Origin: Glandiceps talaboti
Lineage: Eukaryota; Hemichordata; Enteropneusta; Spengelidae
Assembly: GCF_964340395.1 (NCBI RefSeq)
Contig: NC_135555.1
Span: 1,174,001-1,231,000, forward strand
Reading direction: 5' to 3'
DNA: 57,000 nucleotides
The position numbers and the translations under genes were made by a program. Position 1 is the first letter of the stretch. Each line of letters begins with the position of its first letter. Below are positions 12,761 to 27,087 of this stretch, piece by piece. The notes beneath the pieces are model-generated. The model was not told where the DNA came from. It did not search any database and worked only from the letters and a program-made list of their open reading frames with translations.

Positions 12761-15700
12761 TGATATTCAACATAATTGAATTGACTTTGACTTTTATATA
12801 ACTTCACAGGTTATTTCTTGCACAGATCATACATACTAAATTATCATAGTTGTTAAAACCACTTTCAAACTATCTACAAATGTCGCACATTGGACAGGAT
12901 TATTAGTATTTTGTCACTTTTAATGATTTGATCAAGTTAACGCTAAATGCATGACAGTCATTCTGAGAAAAAAGTCTTTATTTAGCATTAAAATATATCT
13001 TTTCACTTTTAGTCATCTTTAAAATCTCAGATAATATTTTGGCATGGTACATACAGTGTGTTGCAGATTACTGTTCATGCTCTCTACTTGATATGATAAT
13101 GAAGAAACCAATAAGAATCTACAAATGCTATACTTTCGATAACAAGATGAATACAGTTTCTTGCTACATTTTCTGATGTGAAGCATTGGGTATTGTTCAC
13201 TTTGCAACCCCAGCATTTCACATTAGAAAGGATGTGGTGACTGGTGACGTCAACTGTTATCACCCAATCCCAAATATAACTTTAAATTTGTCAGTAAGTG
13301 ATGACGAAGGGAGGCACCTACATTCCTTTGCAAAGTTCATTTAATATCTGCATGGTGCTACACTAGTTCATTGGATATGTCACAAGAAACTCTATTCTTT
13401 CAATCTTAATTAATTGCTGTCTTAAAGTATAACATGCAGTTCAACTGGTTTCTACATGATTGTATCAAACAGAGAGAATGAACATGCAGTAATCTGCAAT
13501 CAGCTGTAGACACATTAAGTACTATTCAATGGTGAATTTGACCAAAATTGGTGTTGGGATTTTGCTTGAGAATGTACTATTCCCACACCCCATCTATGTT
13601 ACCCACCCACTCCACGGCATTGAGAAAGCGCTATACTTTATTGGATTATGACTAGATGGTGACTGCATGTTGGAGAAAACCTTGGTAAACTAAATTTTAC
13701 CTGGTCTAATAACTATGGCTACATGATAATGGCAATACTGAAAAGTAATATTATCTGCCAGGATAAGTTTAACTGGCTCAATTTTAAAAATCTACCGCTA
13801 ATTGCAGACCAGATGTATGTCTCCTATTCTACAAGTTTGGTTTCTTAGACATTTCTCAAACTACTCCGAATATAATAAATATAGAGTCATTGAATACCAA
13901 TCTGTAGAGTTATACACCTTATAAAAAAACCTCCCCTGGATTAGAAATTGTGTTATTAATATTATTAGGTTCAAATCGACTACAAGGAATGGGGGGGGGG
14001 GGGGGAATTGATTTTAGGTACACGTTTTGTCAAGACTGAAGATTAGAATGCTATAGTCTGGAGACTCCTTGTTGGTGTTTGATTCTAGCGATCACAATCA
14101 ATGCCAAGAATAATCCATTAATCTAGTCACAAATGTAGTTATGTAGACATCATGTTGAGTAGGCCTTAGTAACAGAGGATCAGTCAGTCTAAGTAATCCA
14201 TCAGACATTGACAGATGCTTGTAATTGGCTACTTCATTCACATGATGATAGATTGCTCATTAATATTCAATAAGTGCAATTGTGTAACTATATCCCACCT
14301 TCAAGTGTGAATGTAAGTCTTGTGTGTGATCGGTTTATATCGACATTGTAATTAGAATTAAAATACAGCTTTTCGTAGTTATTCAAAATACATGCTGAGC
14401 ACAGCAAGTTGACACTGTGTGCTAAAAACAGATCATTCTAGGTGTTGGTTATGATCTAAAGCCAATGATGAGTTTGTAGGCTACAAGAATACTGGGTTCA
14501 TTATATATATGTTACTTGTGTATGATAGTTCATTTTGAACTCTGAAGGAAACTGGCATGTGGGCAGTATGTTAAATTATACAGGATCAAATTGATAGAAT
14601 GGGTGCAAGAGATTTGAACTAGTGTATCACATTGAAGGATGCATGCTGTGCTTCATCAGGTATGCCAATAAGTTAGCTGCAAAGAAAAAAAAACAATTTA
14701 TTTGTGTGTCTAACTCTAAAAATAGGCTATTCAGTCAGACAGAGTAAGTGTATGGGATTAGTCTGCATGTAGTGTAATATATGGTACACTATGGGATTAA
14801 TACAAACAACTGCCACTGAATCTACAACTGATTGGATACTAGGGATGTAGCGGGAATGAACAGAAATTTATCCTTGCCTTGGACTTATTTTATTCATGAA
14901 GTAAGTAAAGAAAATGTTAAAGTTGCCGAGATTGTTGTTATCCAATGATAATACCAGCACCTCTATATTATCAATGACAGGCTCACATTTTCTCAACTCG
15001 CCTCGTGAATTTGTTAATCCCAGGCATGGATAAATTTCTTTTCATCCCTGATAAATCCTTAGCATAGCTAGAAAGACTGTGATCTACTAAGCTATAAGTA
15101 GGATAAGGTCCAATGCCACTTTATAAGCCATTTTGTGTATTCATTCATCCATTCTGTATTTATGTCTGTCTGGGTTCTTTTACTTAGTGTACGTGTGGAT
15201 TGACGTTATGCATATGTAGAAATAGCTCTCACAAAATGACCAACTTCAAGTGTTATACTGACTTTCAAAATCCAGGCATTGTGTCCATATATTTTATATA
15301 TAATATGCTTGGGTAGTGAGTTTTTACATAAACGAACCAAGGAATGGATCTTTCAGACTACATCTTTTTTGCACATATCACTATTTTATATGATGAGTAA
15401 TCACTATAATGTTGTATTCTAATGTTTTTAAGAAAATAATATTTTATTCAGTATTATATAAAAAATGTATTGTAAGTATTTTAATAAATAACGCTGGGTG
15501 GTATAATAGAATTTAGATTTTATAAAAAAGTCAAGCTCTCTCAAGAACTTTATCCTAAACAGCACATCATTAATTTTTATTAACTATGCATATTAATTTA
15601 CTAATTTGCACAATCAGTATATCATTTGCATATACAGCAGCTAATTTACATACTGTATTTGTTTTATGTTACTGAAATAAAATAAAAGTATTGATAGGAA

Positions 15701-17736
15701 AATAACTAGATGTATGTTGAAATCATCTGCCTAGAATAATCAGAGAATAAAAAACTGCTCTATAGATGTATTTATTACCTTTTGATTTATATGGGAACCA
15801 CAGAGACAAAATGCCAGATACACAAACTATATTAAGTCTGCTAACGAATATCACACAAGAAATGAATCTTTCTTGTTGACAATGAAACCATGTAACTGTT
15901 CAAATAAATAATAAACTGACATTTTAAAGTGTTTATTTCCTGGTAAAACCACTATATTGTGTTAGAGAAGCAAAGTCATGAATATTAAAATCAGTACATC
16001 TTTTAATAGTTATAACGGTTGTCTGCCTTGGGGATAGAAGTTTTCCTGCTCAGAATATTCCTAATGCTATGACAGCTGGGGAGGTGACAACGTATACAAA
16101 CATATGCTAGTGTTTGACCAGTTAAACCACGCACCAGGAGTATAAGGTAATCAGTCTGTCTCATTCATCTATAATTGTAATCAAATTTAGAAAGTTTATT
16201 ATGTTGACTTATGAGATTTGGGCTGTAGGTCTAAATTTAGTACATGATTACCAAGCAAGTGTTCATAAGGATACTAATGAGGGAAGGGAAAATGTAAAGG
16301 GAAAATGTAAAGTCTGGGACCACACCCTAATCACTATAAGCTGAGTTGGAGCTGCATCGAGGATTTGAAAACAGCTTGATTTTAGCTCAGAAGTAAAGCT
16401 TAAACAACATACCAACCTCCCACAGAAATGTGAGATGTTGGCATGTCATTTTTCAAAACAAATCGACTTTTAAATTTAGTTCTTATTATAGTTTGATATA
16501 CATAGCCTGCTTGCAATTTTCTAATTAAGTGACTTAAGCGATTTTCAATACATCCCAATACACCAACGTGTGACTGCTATTATATAAATATATAAAGCGT
16601 ACTTGAAATATAATATCAGTAAGTGAAATATGTATAATGATTGATTGGTCAGATGCAATATTTCAAAATCATTTTGCATCAAATCTGAATTTGTAAGGTC
16701 TGTATGAATGAAAAAACACTCAAAATCAGGTTCTTATGAAATCAGTGATATACTGTTGATAAATGTTGTCACTTTATGCACATGTTAAATCAAGCCTTGA
16801 AGGTATTTGCCAAATGTTGAGTTAACTTTATATCAGAAATGATATCTCATTATTGTCTCATAACTAATAAAACTATGTAGCAAAGTTGTCAAACGATTTT
16901 AAGCAGATTGATTTTTCCTGTTATATACAGTCTGTGGGTGACAAGCAATCTGTATCTAAAAATAGCCTGAGTAAAGTGAAGCCTAATCAAATACAGGAAG
17001 AGATAAACTTTAAATTAACTAACAAATCCTAAATAAGCAGCTAGATAAGTCAAAAGTTACAGTCTTTGCTCTGTGAGGTGACTTTCATCTTTTAGTATAT
17101 GAGTGAGGAATTTTGTATGCTTGTTTTGGAAGTCTGCATTTATGAAAACTGTCTGCTAGCTTTCCATGACGAGTTGAAGTCAGGTCTTAACCAGTCAGCT
17201 TCCATGTTATGATGGCCTTACTTAATTCTGTGTTTCTCATGACCTGACCGACCCTATATTTCTTGCAAAATAATTTTTAAAAATGGATGCTCTCTATGGC
17301 AGAATTAGAAATAAAACTCAATGTCAATGATTGTAAGATGGTGACCCCATGAGTGTTTATCATTTATTGTTGAAATACAGGAATGCAAATAATTCAACGT
17401 TTCCTTCTGACTTTAACTTAATGTAATTTCTAAGTCATTCAGACCATTAAAGTGTGATTATGAACTGAAAGTATCACCAACATTTACACATATACTTTTT
17501 TTAAACTCTTTTTTTTTTATCTTTAACGGTCCAACCAACCCATCATTTTTAAGGTGTTACAATGAGAAACATAACATTGCCAGCCTTATAAATAATTTAT
17601 GACACATGACAGCTTGGCATAGTATGTAATTGTAGACAGCAACAGTTGACAACTGGAAGGCAAATATGAATTAAAATATACCAATACTATTTATGTACTA
17701 TAGTGAATTCAATCTTTGTCTCATGATAGCTTATAT
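12761..17736. other. Long AT-rich stretch without genes
   Basis: No frame over 65 codons, no tandem array. A pure G run of 16 lies at 13990-14005. I could not detect a gene, RNA or mobile element here by eye. Confidence 0.55.
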
Positions 17737-17829
17737 TTCACTAACAATATATAATTAATAATAGTCACTCCTAACATGACCTCACTAACAATATATAATT
17801 AATAACAGACACTCCGAACATGACCTCAA
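17737..17829. repeat. 46-bp direct duplication
   Basis: CACTAACAATATATAATTAA with its following TAACATGACCT/GAACATGACCT occurs twice in tandem. Confidence 0.85.
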
Positions 17830-19275
17830 GATAGATGCTGCTTTAGAGAACAATGGTATGACATTGTGTGAACTTGGAATTCATTTTAAGGAAATGTAAG
17901 GGAAAGAGGAAAGTATAAAGTGTGAAATGACATTTTCACCTGGTCCACATTTGATTGTGTATTTCATTTCCCCTTTTAGATTGTAAAGTTGTTAATTAGA
18001 TTGGAACAGAGATAGTCAGAAAAAATGTCTTGCACTAAAATATCTGATGGTTTTGAGAGACTCAGTACAATAACTCCAGATCATAGATACTCACCTCCAC
18101 AGATGTAATGATATGTCACATTGGGAAAGTGCTTGTAGTGAATATACTTTGCCATGGTAGCTAGCTGGAAAAAGTAAGAACCCACTGTTCACCTGGCAAA
18201 TATACCATGATGGACTTTTGTCTGTGTTATAATTGGAATGAAATCTCTGGTGGAGAAAAAAGACTTCTTAGCTTTATTTCCATTTAAGTTTGGTGATGAC
18301 TTTTTTTTTTATACAGTAGGTAACTTTCATTCTTTAGGTGCTGTGAGTAATATCTACTGTATACAACAGGAACTATAGAGCATGAGAATAGTAGAATATA
18401 AACTGTGGTTCACCATTACATGGGTATAAATAATTTCTCCATGCAAATATTTTGGTATTTTGCGAGTGATATATATGCATCTAAGTAAACAATGTAAATG
18501 TGTGGAATAACATAAATTCAATTAATTTCTTTATGTATAATGATCCAAATTAACAATTCAATTACATTAGTTTGAAATCAATATTTGATTAATTAATTAA
18601 TAAGTTATTTAATTATAGTTTATACATAACTTCAATGCTCAAGCGTTGATTTGGTTCCTGTTTATAATTTGCTTTTACTAATTGTAGGAAGTCATTTATA
18701 CAGACAATAACATATAGTGATGAAAATTTCTATTCACAGAGTCAAAAAATTCTTGATAGCGAATCTCGTCAGCATCATCAGGGGTGTACTAGACAATGAC
18801 ATGCATTGAATATCCTCAGTTCTTTCAGAGGGTACTTGGTATTACAGAAGGTTGCGTAATTAAACACACGAGAAACAGTTTTTATAGTAAAACTCTATTT
18901 TATATTATTATTATAAGAGTAAAGGTACACAGCTATTTGTCATATTTATAAAATAAAATACTTTTTTTATTTTTATTACAAAAGAAAACAAATAAAATAC
19001 AGAAATAAGTACATGTCTTACAAAGAAAAAAATAAATGTACCCTTTATGACTGTTCAAACATTGAAACCAAGATTTATTATGACGCATTATTTTCAAATA
19101 TTCTATAAATGTCACAGAGGCCAGAATGTATTTCTGTAACATAACAGATCCAATCTGACTGAAATTGAATAGCTAAATTACTGTTTTGAAAATGTTATTT
19201 GTAATATGAGAGAGATAACCTGTTTTAACTTCTGAGGTTATTTCATTAGGTTTAGATAACTTGTGTATGTCATAA
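17830..19275. other. AT-rich spacer
   Basis: Nothing recognised. The 69-codon - strand frame at 18933 is Lys/Phe/Ile-rich and AT-driven. Confidence 0.5.
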
Positions 19276-19661
19276 TTAGACCTATTAAAAAATGTTGTTT
19301 GGTCCCGGTTACCCGACCCCACCGAGTTTTTCCCGCTGACCCTAAACTTTTTTTTACATAATCGAGAGAAAAAAAAGAAAATCGCAAAAATTGTGTGAAG
19401 TCTTGCAAGAAATAGTGGATGAGGAAACATCAACTGAAAAAGACAATATAAAACTGTTCTTCCAATCTGTAATGGCTGTACATCTGATGAGAAGAAGCCA
19501 ATAACACAGAGACCATGTGGAAAACAACAGAAAGACATAACTACCTGAACTAGACACATGTTAAAAAATAAAATTAAAAATTAAATAAAAAATTGACCTA
19601 CCCCACCTATTTTATAATTGAATGTTATCAGAACCACACAATGTTTTTTTTTTACGCCTTA
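19276..19661 (-). mobile_element. MITE family T, copy 1 (reverse orientation)
   Basis: About 385 bp. Read on the - strand it starts near TAAGGCGTAAAAA and ends GGGTAACCGGGACCAAACAA. The ends are imperfect inverted repeats (TGTTGTTTGGTCCCGG against CATTGTGTGGTTCTGA). The interior shares long stretches such as CAGTTTTATATTGTCTTTTT with copies at 28230 and 51163. Open frames on the - strand here are fortuitous. Confidence 0.75.
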
Positions 19662-20344
19662 GCATAAAGCTTAAAGTGATTTTTCCCCCTTTTTTTAACA
19701 CTTTGTCTCTAACACTACTAAACTCCTCACACAGGCATCAACATTATTATACCAGTGACATAGTACTGTCTATGTAATATTTTAAGTATGTAGGAAAAAT
19801 GTCTGGACTGCAATTCTGATACTTTTACCATACCGGCAAAGTATGTATAGCAAAGTGTCTGATGTGCGTGAGATAAACAAAAACCATATTTGGGCGGTAA
19901 TGTAAAAGTGTGGTGATTTTTTACAAATTAATATAAAGTTTAGTCAGGTTTATTTCTATATTCAGTAAACTTGCATTGACTGCTTACATAGGATTTTGGG
20001 TGATAAAATAACACCTTTGTAACTTACTCAACTTTGAAATCTTGTATTAAAAGAAGCTCTTCTGCTCTTGATATGTGTTCAGCCATTTTGGGAATGTCCT
20101 GCAAGGGTTTATGGGAAAACCTCAGGTGATGACATCACATTTACCACAATCTTTTTGTCTTAATGCTCAGTATATGTATCACCACTAGACTCAAAATTAT
20201 ATCATGAAGTGAATTAGCTTGTTAGGAAAGCAAGATGACCTATTTCCACATGTAAACACAGTGTGTCTGGCTGTAATATATTACAAAATATTATTTGAAT
20301 GGGTCGATTTCCACAGCACTTAGACCATCAGGTTTGTGATTCTA
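19662..20344. other. AT-rich spacer
   Basis: Nothing recognised. Confidence 0.5.
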
Positions 20345-20675
20345 TATGTAGGTGTGTGAATATGTCTGGTATGGACTGAGTCTCCCTTTACAGTGAATAC
20401 ATTACAGATTGTTGGTTTATGTAGATGTGTGAATATATGCCTGCTATCGACTGCGTCTCCCTATACAGTCACCATACATTACAGATTGTTGGTTTATGTA
20501 GATGTGTGAATATATGCCTGGTATCGACTGCGTCTCCCTATACAGTCACCATACATTACAGATTGTTGGTTTATGTAGATGTGTGCCTGGTATGGACTGA
20601 GTCTCCCTATACAGTCACCATACATTACAGATTGTTGGTTTATGTACATGTGTGAATATATGCCTGGTATCGACT
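20345..20675. repeat. Minisatellite, unit about 78 bp
   Basis: Four to five copies with ACAGATTGTTGGTTTATGTA and CTGGTATNGACTGNGTCTCC. The 76-codon + frame here is a by-product. Confidence 0.9.
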
Positions 20676-20799
20676 CCCAATACTTTCAGCTTAGATGACA
20701 AAGTGTTGGTTTCAATTCCTGAATAATCAGACTTTCAGCATTGCTGTCCTAAGTTCATCTACATGTTTCATATGGATTAAAGTTTCTGATACATTCATG

Positions 20800-21134
20800 T
20801 CACATTGCCTGTTTTATAATGTTTCCCAGCTTAAATTTAAGCTACATTTCTGGTATACAAACTTCCAATATATTTCCCATATATTGCTAGCTTAAATTTA
20901 AGCTACATTTCTGGTGTATGCAGAGCTCTCATAATTTGTCCCATATATGCAATGCAAATTTATATTTAAGCTACATTTCTGGTATGCAAACTTCCAATAT
21001 GTTTACCGTACATTGCCAACTTAAAGTTAACTGACATTGTCTGGGGTATTTGCCTACTCCAATTTTATGCTTCAAATCTGATATGAAATTGATTGCCAAT
21101 ATGTTTCTCATACATTGGAAACTAAAATTTAAAC
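20800..21134. repeat. Degenerate minisatellite, unit about 85 bp, left part
   Basis: Copies share AGCTTAAATTTAAGCTACAT, TTCTGGTAT, CTTCCAATATGTTT and CCATACATTG. The array is interrupted by the 2.2-kb TIR element and resumes at 23367. Confidence 0.85.
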
Positions 21135-21480
21135 TTAGGGACCGGACAGAATTTACGGCAGAGGGGGGGGCCTGGGGAGAAATTGGGGGGGCCATGAAAA
21201 AAATGGGAGGCTTGAAGGGGGGGCCATGAAAATTCTCATGGTTTGAAAGGGGGGGGGCCGCGAAATATTTTGTCATTGAAAAAAATGAATATGTTAGAAA
21301 AGTTAGCATTGCATGAGATAGCACTTGATATCGCCTTTAATATTGAATGTCTACACTTTCATTTATGTATTAAAATGGAAGTGTGTACGTTTGTATGTAC
21401 ATATTTAGTGAAGCATAAAAACACTACTCAAGATTAATTTGATACACCCTGAATTACTCTTATATACTCCAAGTTGTTCA

Positions 21481-21565
21481 CACACACACTTACACACACA
21501 CATATGTATACATACATACATACATACATACATACATACATACATACATACATACATACATACAT
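21481..21565. repeat. CA and CATA microsatellite inside the Harbinger-like element
   Basis: A short ACAC tract passes into about 15 CATA units. A TATATATATATATA run at 21612-21626 follows nearby. Confidence 0.9.
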
Positions 21566-21751
21566 TTTAGCACTGTGGAAACAGGTTCAGTGTGTAATTA
21601 CCATCAAGGATACATATATATATATATGGTAATATACTAGCATAGGACCTGTAATTTATGTGATTAAAAAGTGACCTTTTGGTGAAAAATGTCAATACAA
21701 AAACGTCTGGCCAGATTAATTTAGATAGGTGTTTTATTTCTTTCCTTGACT

Positions 21752-22300
21752 CTATTCTTGAGTTTCACTCTCAGACTCACTAGAGTCTGAAGATGTGAGG
21801 CAAGACTTGTCTTTCTTTCTATCTAAAACCAGTGAAATTAAACTATTTCCCTCCTCAGCATCATCAAATGCATCTATCTGTACTAAATATTGTAAAGCAT
21901 TTAGATGTCTGTGTGGTGTTAAGTGTTTTTTCATCTGTGACTTTGCACTAACTTTGGTAGTTGCCTTCTGGCTGTATTTTCCTACAACCTTATCCACAAG
22001 TTGCTCACTAAAAACAGTTAACAACAGTCTTTTTGCTTGACTAATTGTTCTTTTCTCTTTCCATCTTCTTAATTTTCTTTTATTTTCCTTCTTTCTCCTT
22101 GTCTTCCTGTGTCGTTCGCTAACAACAACTTCATTCTGTGGGAATCTTCTTGCAATGTCACTTATATGAGAAACATCATTTTGTTTGGCTTTCACTAAAC
22201 CAAGCCAATGTTTCATGAAGTCACAAATGCCTAACACTATAGGTTTAAATATGTATGGTTTTGGAACTGAAAGCATATTGATTACATCTAAGTATTCCAC
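21752..22300 (-). CDS. Basic 182-residue open frame inside the Harbinger-like element
   Basis: I do not recognise this product. The frame runs from ATG at 22300 to a stop at 21752. The middle is very basic (RKTRRKKENKRKLRRWKEK, about 67-85) and the C-terminus is Ser/Glu/Asp-rich (SSDSSESESETQE). It has no signal peptide or membrane segment. It is the only long complex-composition frame in the element, so it may be a remnant of an element protein (Harbinger elements carry a second, Myb-like DNA-binding protein, but no Myb repeat is evident) or a captured host exon. Degenerate copies of its 5' region recur upstream at about 22320-22390 and 22440-22500, suggesting decay by duplication. Confidence 0.35.
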   Translation of the reverse strand: MEYLDVINMLSVPKPYIFKPIVLGICDFMKHWLGLVKAKQNDVSHISDIARRFPQNEVVVSERHRKTRRKKENKRKLRRWKEKRTISQAKRLLLTVFSEQLVDKVVGKYSQKATTKVSAKSQMKKHLTPHRHLNALQYLVQIDAFDDAEEGNSLISLVLDRKKDKSCLTSSDSSESESETQE

Positions 22301-22866
22301 AACATTCTGAATTTTTTTGCACTTTCATGAAGTCACAAATGTCTTACATTTACATATGTATTGGTAATGCATTTGGTGTAGGAAAGTGAAAGCTATATTT
22401 GTCAGACCTCAGTGTGCATAAAATCCTTAGTTTGCTAGCACTTCATGACATCACAAATGTCTGACATTAGATAGTTATTGTGTTATGAGTATAAATAGAT
22501 ATTTGAATACACTATGTAGGTGATGTGATGTCCTTAGATACTCCCCACAAATGTCCCCACTACAGTTTTTCACAAATCACGCATGTGAATGTGTGTTTAC
22601 TCTGTGTCTGTGTTTCTGTGTATGTATCAGCGAATGACAGTTAAAACCACCACATCAAATGCCTTGGTATTAAGTGATGACTACTTATGGTGTCTAGTTG
22701 GGAAATAAACAAGATTATACCACATGTGTATGATTACATGTATGGTCAAAATGTTTTATTTTGTTTTGTTTTCTAAAAAACTTCCTCTACAACTACTAAG
22801 TTGTTTGGGCTGAAATAGTAACATAATAGTAGTACCAAAAGAAATATTACAGTTGTGCTACAGTAA

Positions 22867-23129
22867 CAGACTGTCGACAGTCGCTCGCGCCTTTTTTTCC
22901 TACGTTTTATCTAAACTCCGGTCCGGCGCAACACTAGTATAATCGCAAACTGATTTCGAGGGCCGAATTGCGAAGGCCCAAGCGAGTCGCTCGGGCCTTC
23001 GGCCCTCGATCACTGTGACTCGGGCCTTCGGCCCTCGATATCAGTTTGCGATTAGACTAGTGTTGCGCCGGATCGGAGTTTAGGTAAAACATAGGGGGAA
23101 AAAAGGCGCGAGCGACTGTCGACAGTCTA
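22867..23129. mobile_element. Palindromic Mutator-type MITE, copy 1 (nested)
   Basis: A 263-bp copy of the element at 51940-52169: the same AGACTGTCGACAGTCGC ends, arms of about 110 bp, and a core with three GGGCCTTCGGCCC-like hairpins. It is flanked by the 9-bp direct repeat CTACAGTAA (22858-22866 and 23130-23138). It sits inside the 2.2-kb TIR element, so it inserted later. Its base composition stands out sharply from the AT-rich surroundings. Confidence 0.85.
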
Positions 23130-23366
23130 CTACAGTAACAAAAAAATTTGTACTCTTTTTAGTTATTGTAGGGGACAGGATATTGTGCACTTTTTTTCTT
23201 TTTTTTTGGGGGGGGGGGCCTTGAAATTTTTATACTTTTGAAAGGGGGGGCTGTGAAATTTTGGTCACAGTGGATGGGGGGGCCAGGAAAAAAACCAAGT
23301 CAGAGATAATTTCTCCCCAGGGCCCCCCCCCCCCCCCCCCCGCCGTAAATTCTGTCCGGTCCCTTA

Positions 23367-23480
23367 TCTGGTATGGACTTCCAATATGTTTACCATACAT
23401 TAAATTTGTCAACTTAAATTTAAGTTACATTTCTGGAATACAGACTTCCAAAATGTTTCCCATACATTGCCAACATAAAT
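23367..23480. repeat. Degenerate minisatellite, unit about 85 bp, right part
   Basis: It resumes as TCTGGTATGGACTTCCAATA immediately after the TTA target duplication and fits the left part of the array. Confidence 0.85.
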
Positions 23481-24859
23481 CTTATCTAGTACAATGTACA
23501 TACATGTAAATTCTGATATGTGATCACCATGTACACACATAAGTTTACTGACTTTTATAATTCAAGCTGTGCCTGTGTATAGACTCAGGATATTATTCAA
23601 TACATTATCATGGATTTTCCATATGTTTAGTTTCCCATGACCTACCTGTCTGGATTCTAATTCTGAGCCTTAGTAGTTATTTGATTCAACCAGACGTTAG
23701 TCTACATGTCTGTTTCCATTTTATTTCCAATCAGGACATGTCTTTATTCCTTTCTGTCTTCTATTTAACCTTATAAATCATCCACCAACTTTTCATTTTG
23801 TAAACGTCAATCAAAATCAGTTAGCATCAAACTTTCCTCTTAATATTTCCTAATTAAGGAAAGGTCCTTGTAGGTTTAATCTTTCCATATAGTTACTCTG
23901 TACACAGTATGAAATGAAGTTCAGCATTGTGTTAACCTGTATTTAAGTGATTTGATAGTGCTTGTAAGTCTCTGTCCTCTCTCTGTATATGAAGTCACAG
24001 CCAACATTTGCTGTATTCAAATCACAATTCTCTGGTTCTTTAAATGATTTGATACTGCAATGTCCTCTCTATGTGCATACATTCATCACTAATGTTTGAG
24101 GTATTCAAACCAATAATTTGAGTATACTATGAATAGGTTTATCAACAATATACACTATAATTGTAATTGTGGTAACTACAAGTTCTTTCTTTCTTCACAT
24201 TTCTGTTCGAAAACTTATAATAGTTCTTACAAAGAACCAATCTCTTGATGTTGTTTTCAGGTAATTACCATTAAATCAGGTACAGGAAAGATCAAGTTAT
24301 TCCATAAAAATATTGAATACATTCTAACCTGTTTGCATATCCTGTTTCCCATTAATTTCAAATGACTGATTTGTCCCAATAAATAACTGTCTATCAAATT
24401 CAACTTAATGGCTGTATAATATTGATGGAAAAATACAATATACTCCTTATTTTGTAGTAATTTTGTAGTAATTTTGTTGTAATTTTGTATTGAGTTGTTG
24501 CCTGCTAGTGGTAATGATATCCCTGTGAAAAGGTAACTGATTTCTTTCGTGAAAAGTCTGTGATGCAATAAAGATCATTTCTGTAGAAACATGTAACGTA
24601 AGAAAATGTATATTGTAATGATAATGTATATTGTAATGATAGGCACTGATTGCACTTAGTATGGTATACATTTGTTGTCTCTCAATGTTATAGTTGTTGC
24701 ATGTTGTATTGAAGTGTATTTCATCTTCTAGCTATTAAATCATATTGCAGGTGTTGAGTAATCTCTTTTCTTTCTCTATTTTTGGCCTTTTATGGCTTTC
24801 AATTTGTAAATCATGTCAGCTCAGTCTAATTCTTGAAATTAAACCAACTTCTCTATGTT
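23481..24859. other. AT-rich spacer with small direct repeats
   Basis: Small repeats at 24455-24490 (TAGTAATTTTG) and 24606-24642 (ATGTATATTGTAATGATA, twice). No gene recognised; the 103-codon - frame at 24257 overlaps them. Confidence 0.5.
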
Positions 24860-25238
24860 TCATAAATTTAAGATAATTGGCTGTTTGTATCGATCTTTTT
24901 TGTGTAACAATTTGTAAGTTCTGAGCTTTGAGTCTTGTCTATCATTGTTTTTGGTCCATTTCTTGATGAAATAATCTTTACAAATCTTCAAAAAGTGTTC
25001 CTTTGTGGTATTGTTGATGTTTGAAATTCCATATTCTTCTTTCATTTTGTTTAAATTATCTAACCATGAGCCAGGATTCATGGCATGATAAATGTGTCCT
25101 TTCTTATAGTCTTCTATATTTCTATAGTACTGTACTGCTTTCATTTGGATGGTTGGTAGAAGTGGCATTCTACCAAGTTCCATCCTGCAGCCAATGCTAC
25201 TTGTTTTGTTGTAATAGAACAGGAGCTTTGATGGCTAT
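24860..25238 (-). pseudogene. LINE reverse-transcriptase ORF, C-terminal fragment
   Basis: The - strand frame includes KLLFYYNKTSSIGCRMELGR, then LLPTIQMKAVQYYRNI and later EHFLKICKDYFIKKW and SKLRTY. This matches the pattern found after the reverse transcriptase domain of non-LTR retrotransposon proteins (ELGRxPL, then a run ending in KLRxY). An in-frame stop lies just upstream of the PSKLLFYYN start, and no reverse transcriptase catalytic part is present. It is a dead, 5'-truncated copy. Confidence 0.6.
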
Positions 25239-25645
25239 ATATCAAACTTTTAAATTGGTAAATCAAATTATTAGTTGAGGATTAACAGATATCATTTAAT
25301 CAATCATATATTTATATAAAGTGATATATCTGTCTGACTGCCTGTAGGTTATTGTACTCAATAATCGTGATGAAATTGGAGAAGGTCCCTTTTAATCAAG
25401 GTGATGCATAAGGTCACCAACTTTCAACTCAAAGAATTGATATAGGAATCCTTGGATTAAATTACCCGTTAAAACAAATGGGAATGCATGCTGACACATG
25501 AATATCCGATTACAGTAATTCTAATATTGTATGCTTGGAAAGTTACACTGCAGTCAATCCTGTCTGTTATTTTGACATCCCACATAGGTACTGCCAATAA
25601 TACAATATAGTTTCTGTTTGTTGTTTTCTTCATTCACAGCCATCT
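25239..25645. other. AT-rich spacer
   Basis: Nothing recognised. Confidence 0.5.

Positions 25646-27087
<1,442 letters not shown>

Larger units (their letters stand above)
21138..23363. mobile_element. PIF/Harbinger-like non-autonomous element with poly-G terminal repeats
   Basis: The left end begins GGGACCGGACAGAATTTACG and the right end is its reverse complement. After 22 matching bases both ends carry a G (or C) run and then resume homology (CTGGGGAGAAAT). The flanks are the 3-bp direct repeat TTA (21135-21137, 23364-23366), as in PIF/Harbinger, whose ends also often start GGG. G-runs followed by GGCC and GAAAT recur just inside both ends. No DDE transposase is visible. It interrupts a minisatellite whose other units show the empty site. 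Confidence 0.75.

Noticed and set aside
19173-19559. 128- and 67-codon - strand frames
   Set aside because: They lie within MITE family T, and the other two copies do not preserve the frame.
21752-22300. Assignment of the 182-codon frame as a Myb-like Harbinger protein
   Set aside because: No recognisable Myb/SANT tryptophan spacing. The element's superfamily was inferred from its ends only, so the name would be a guess.
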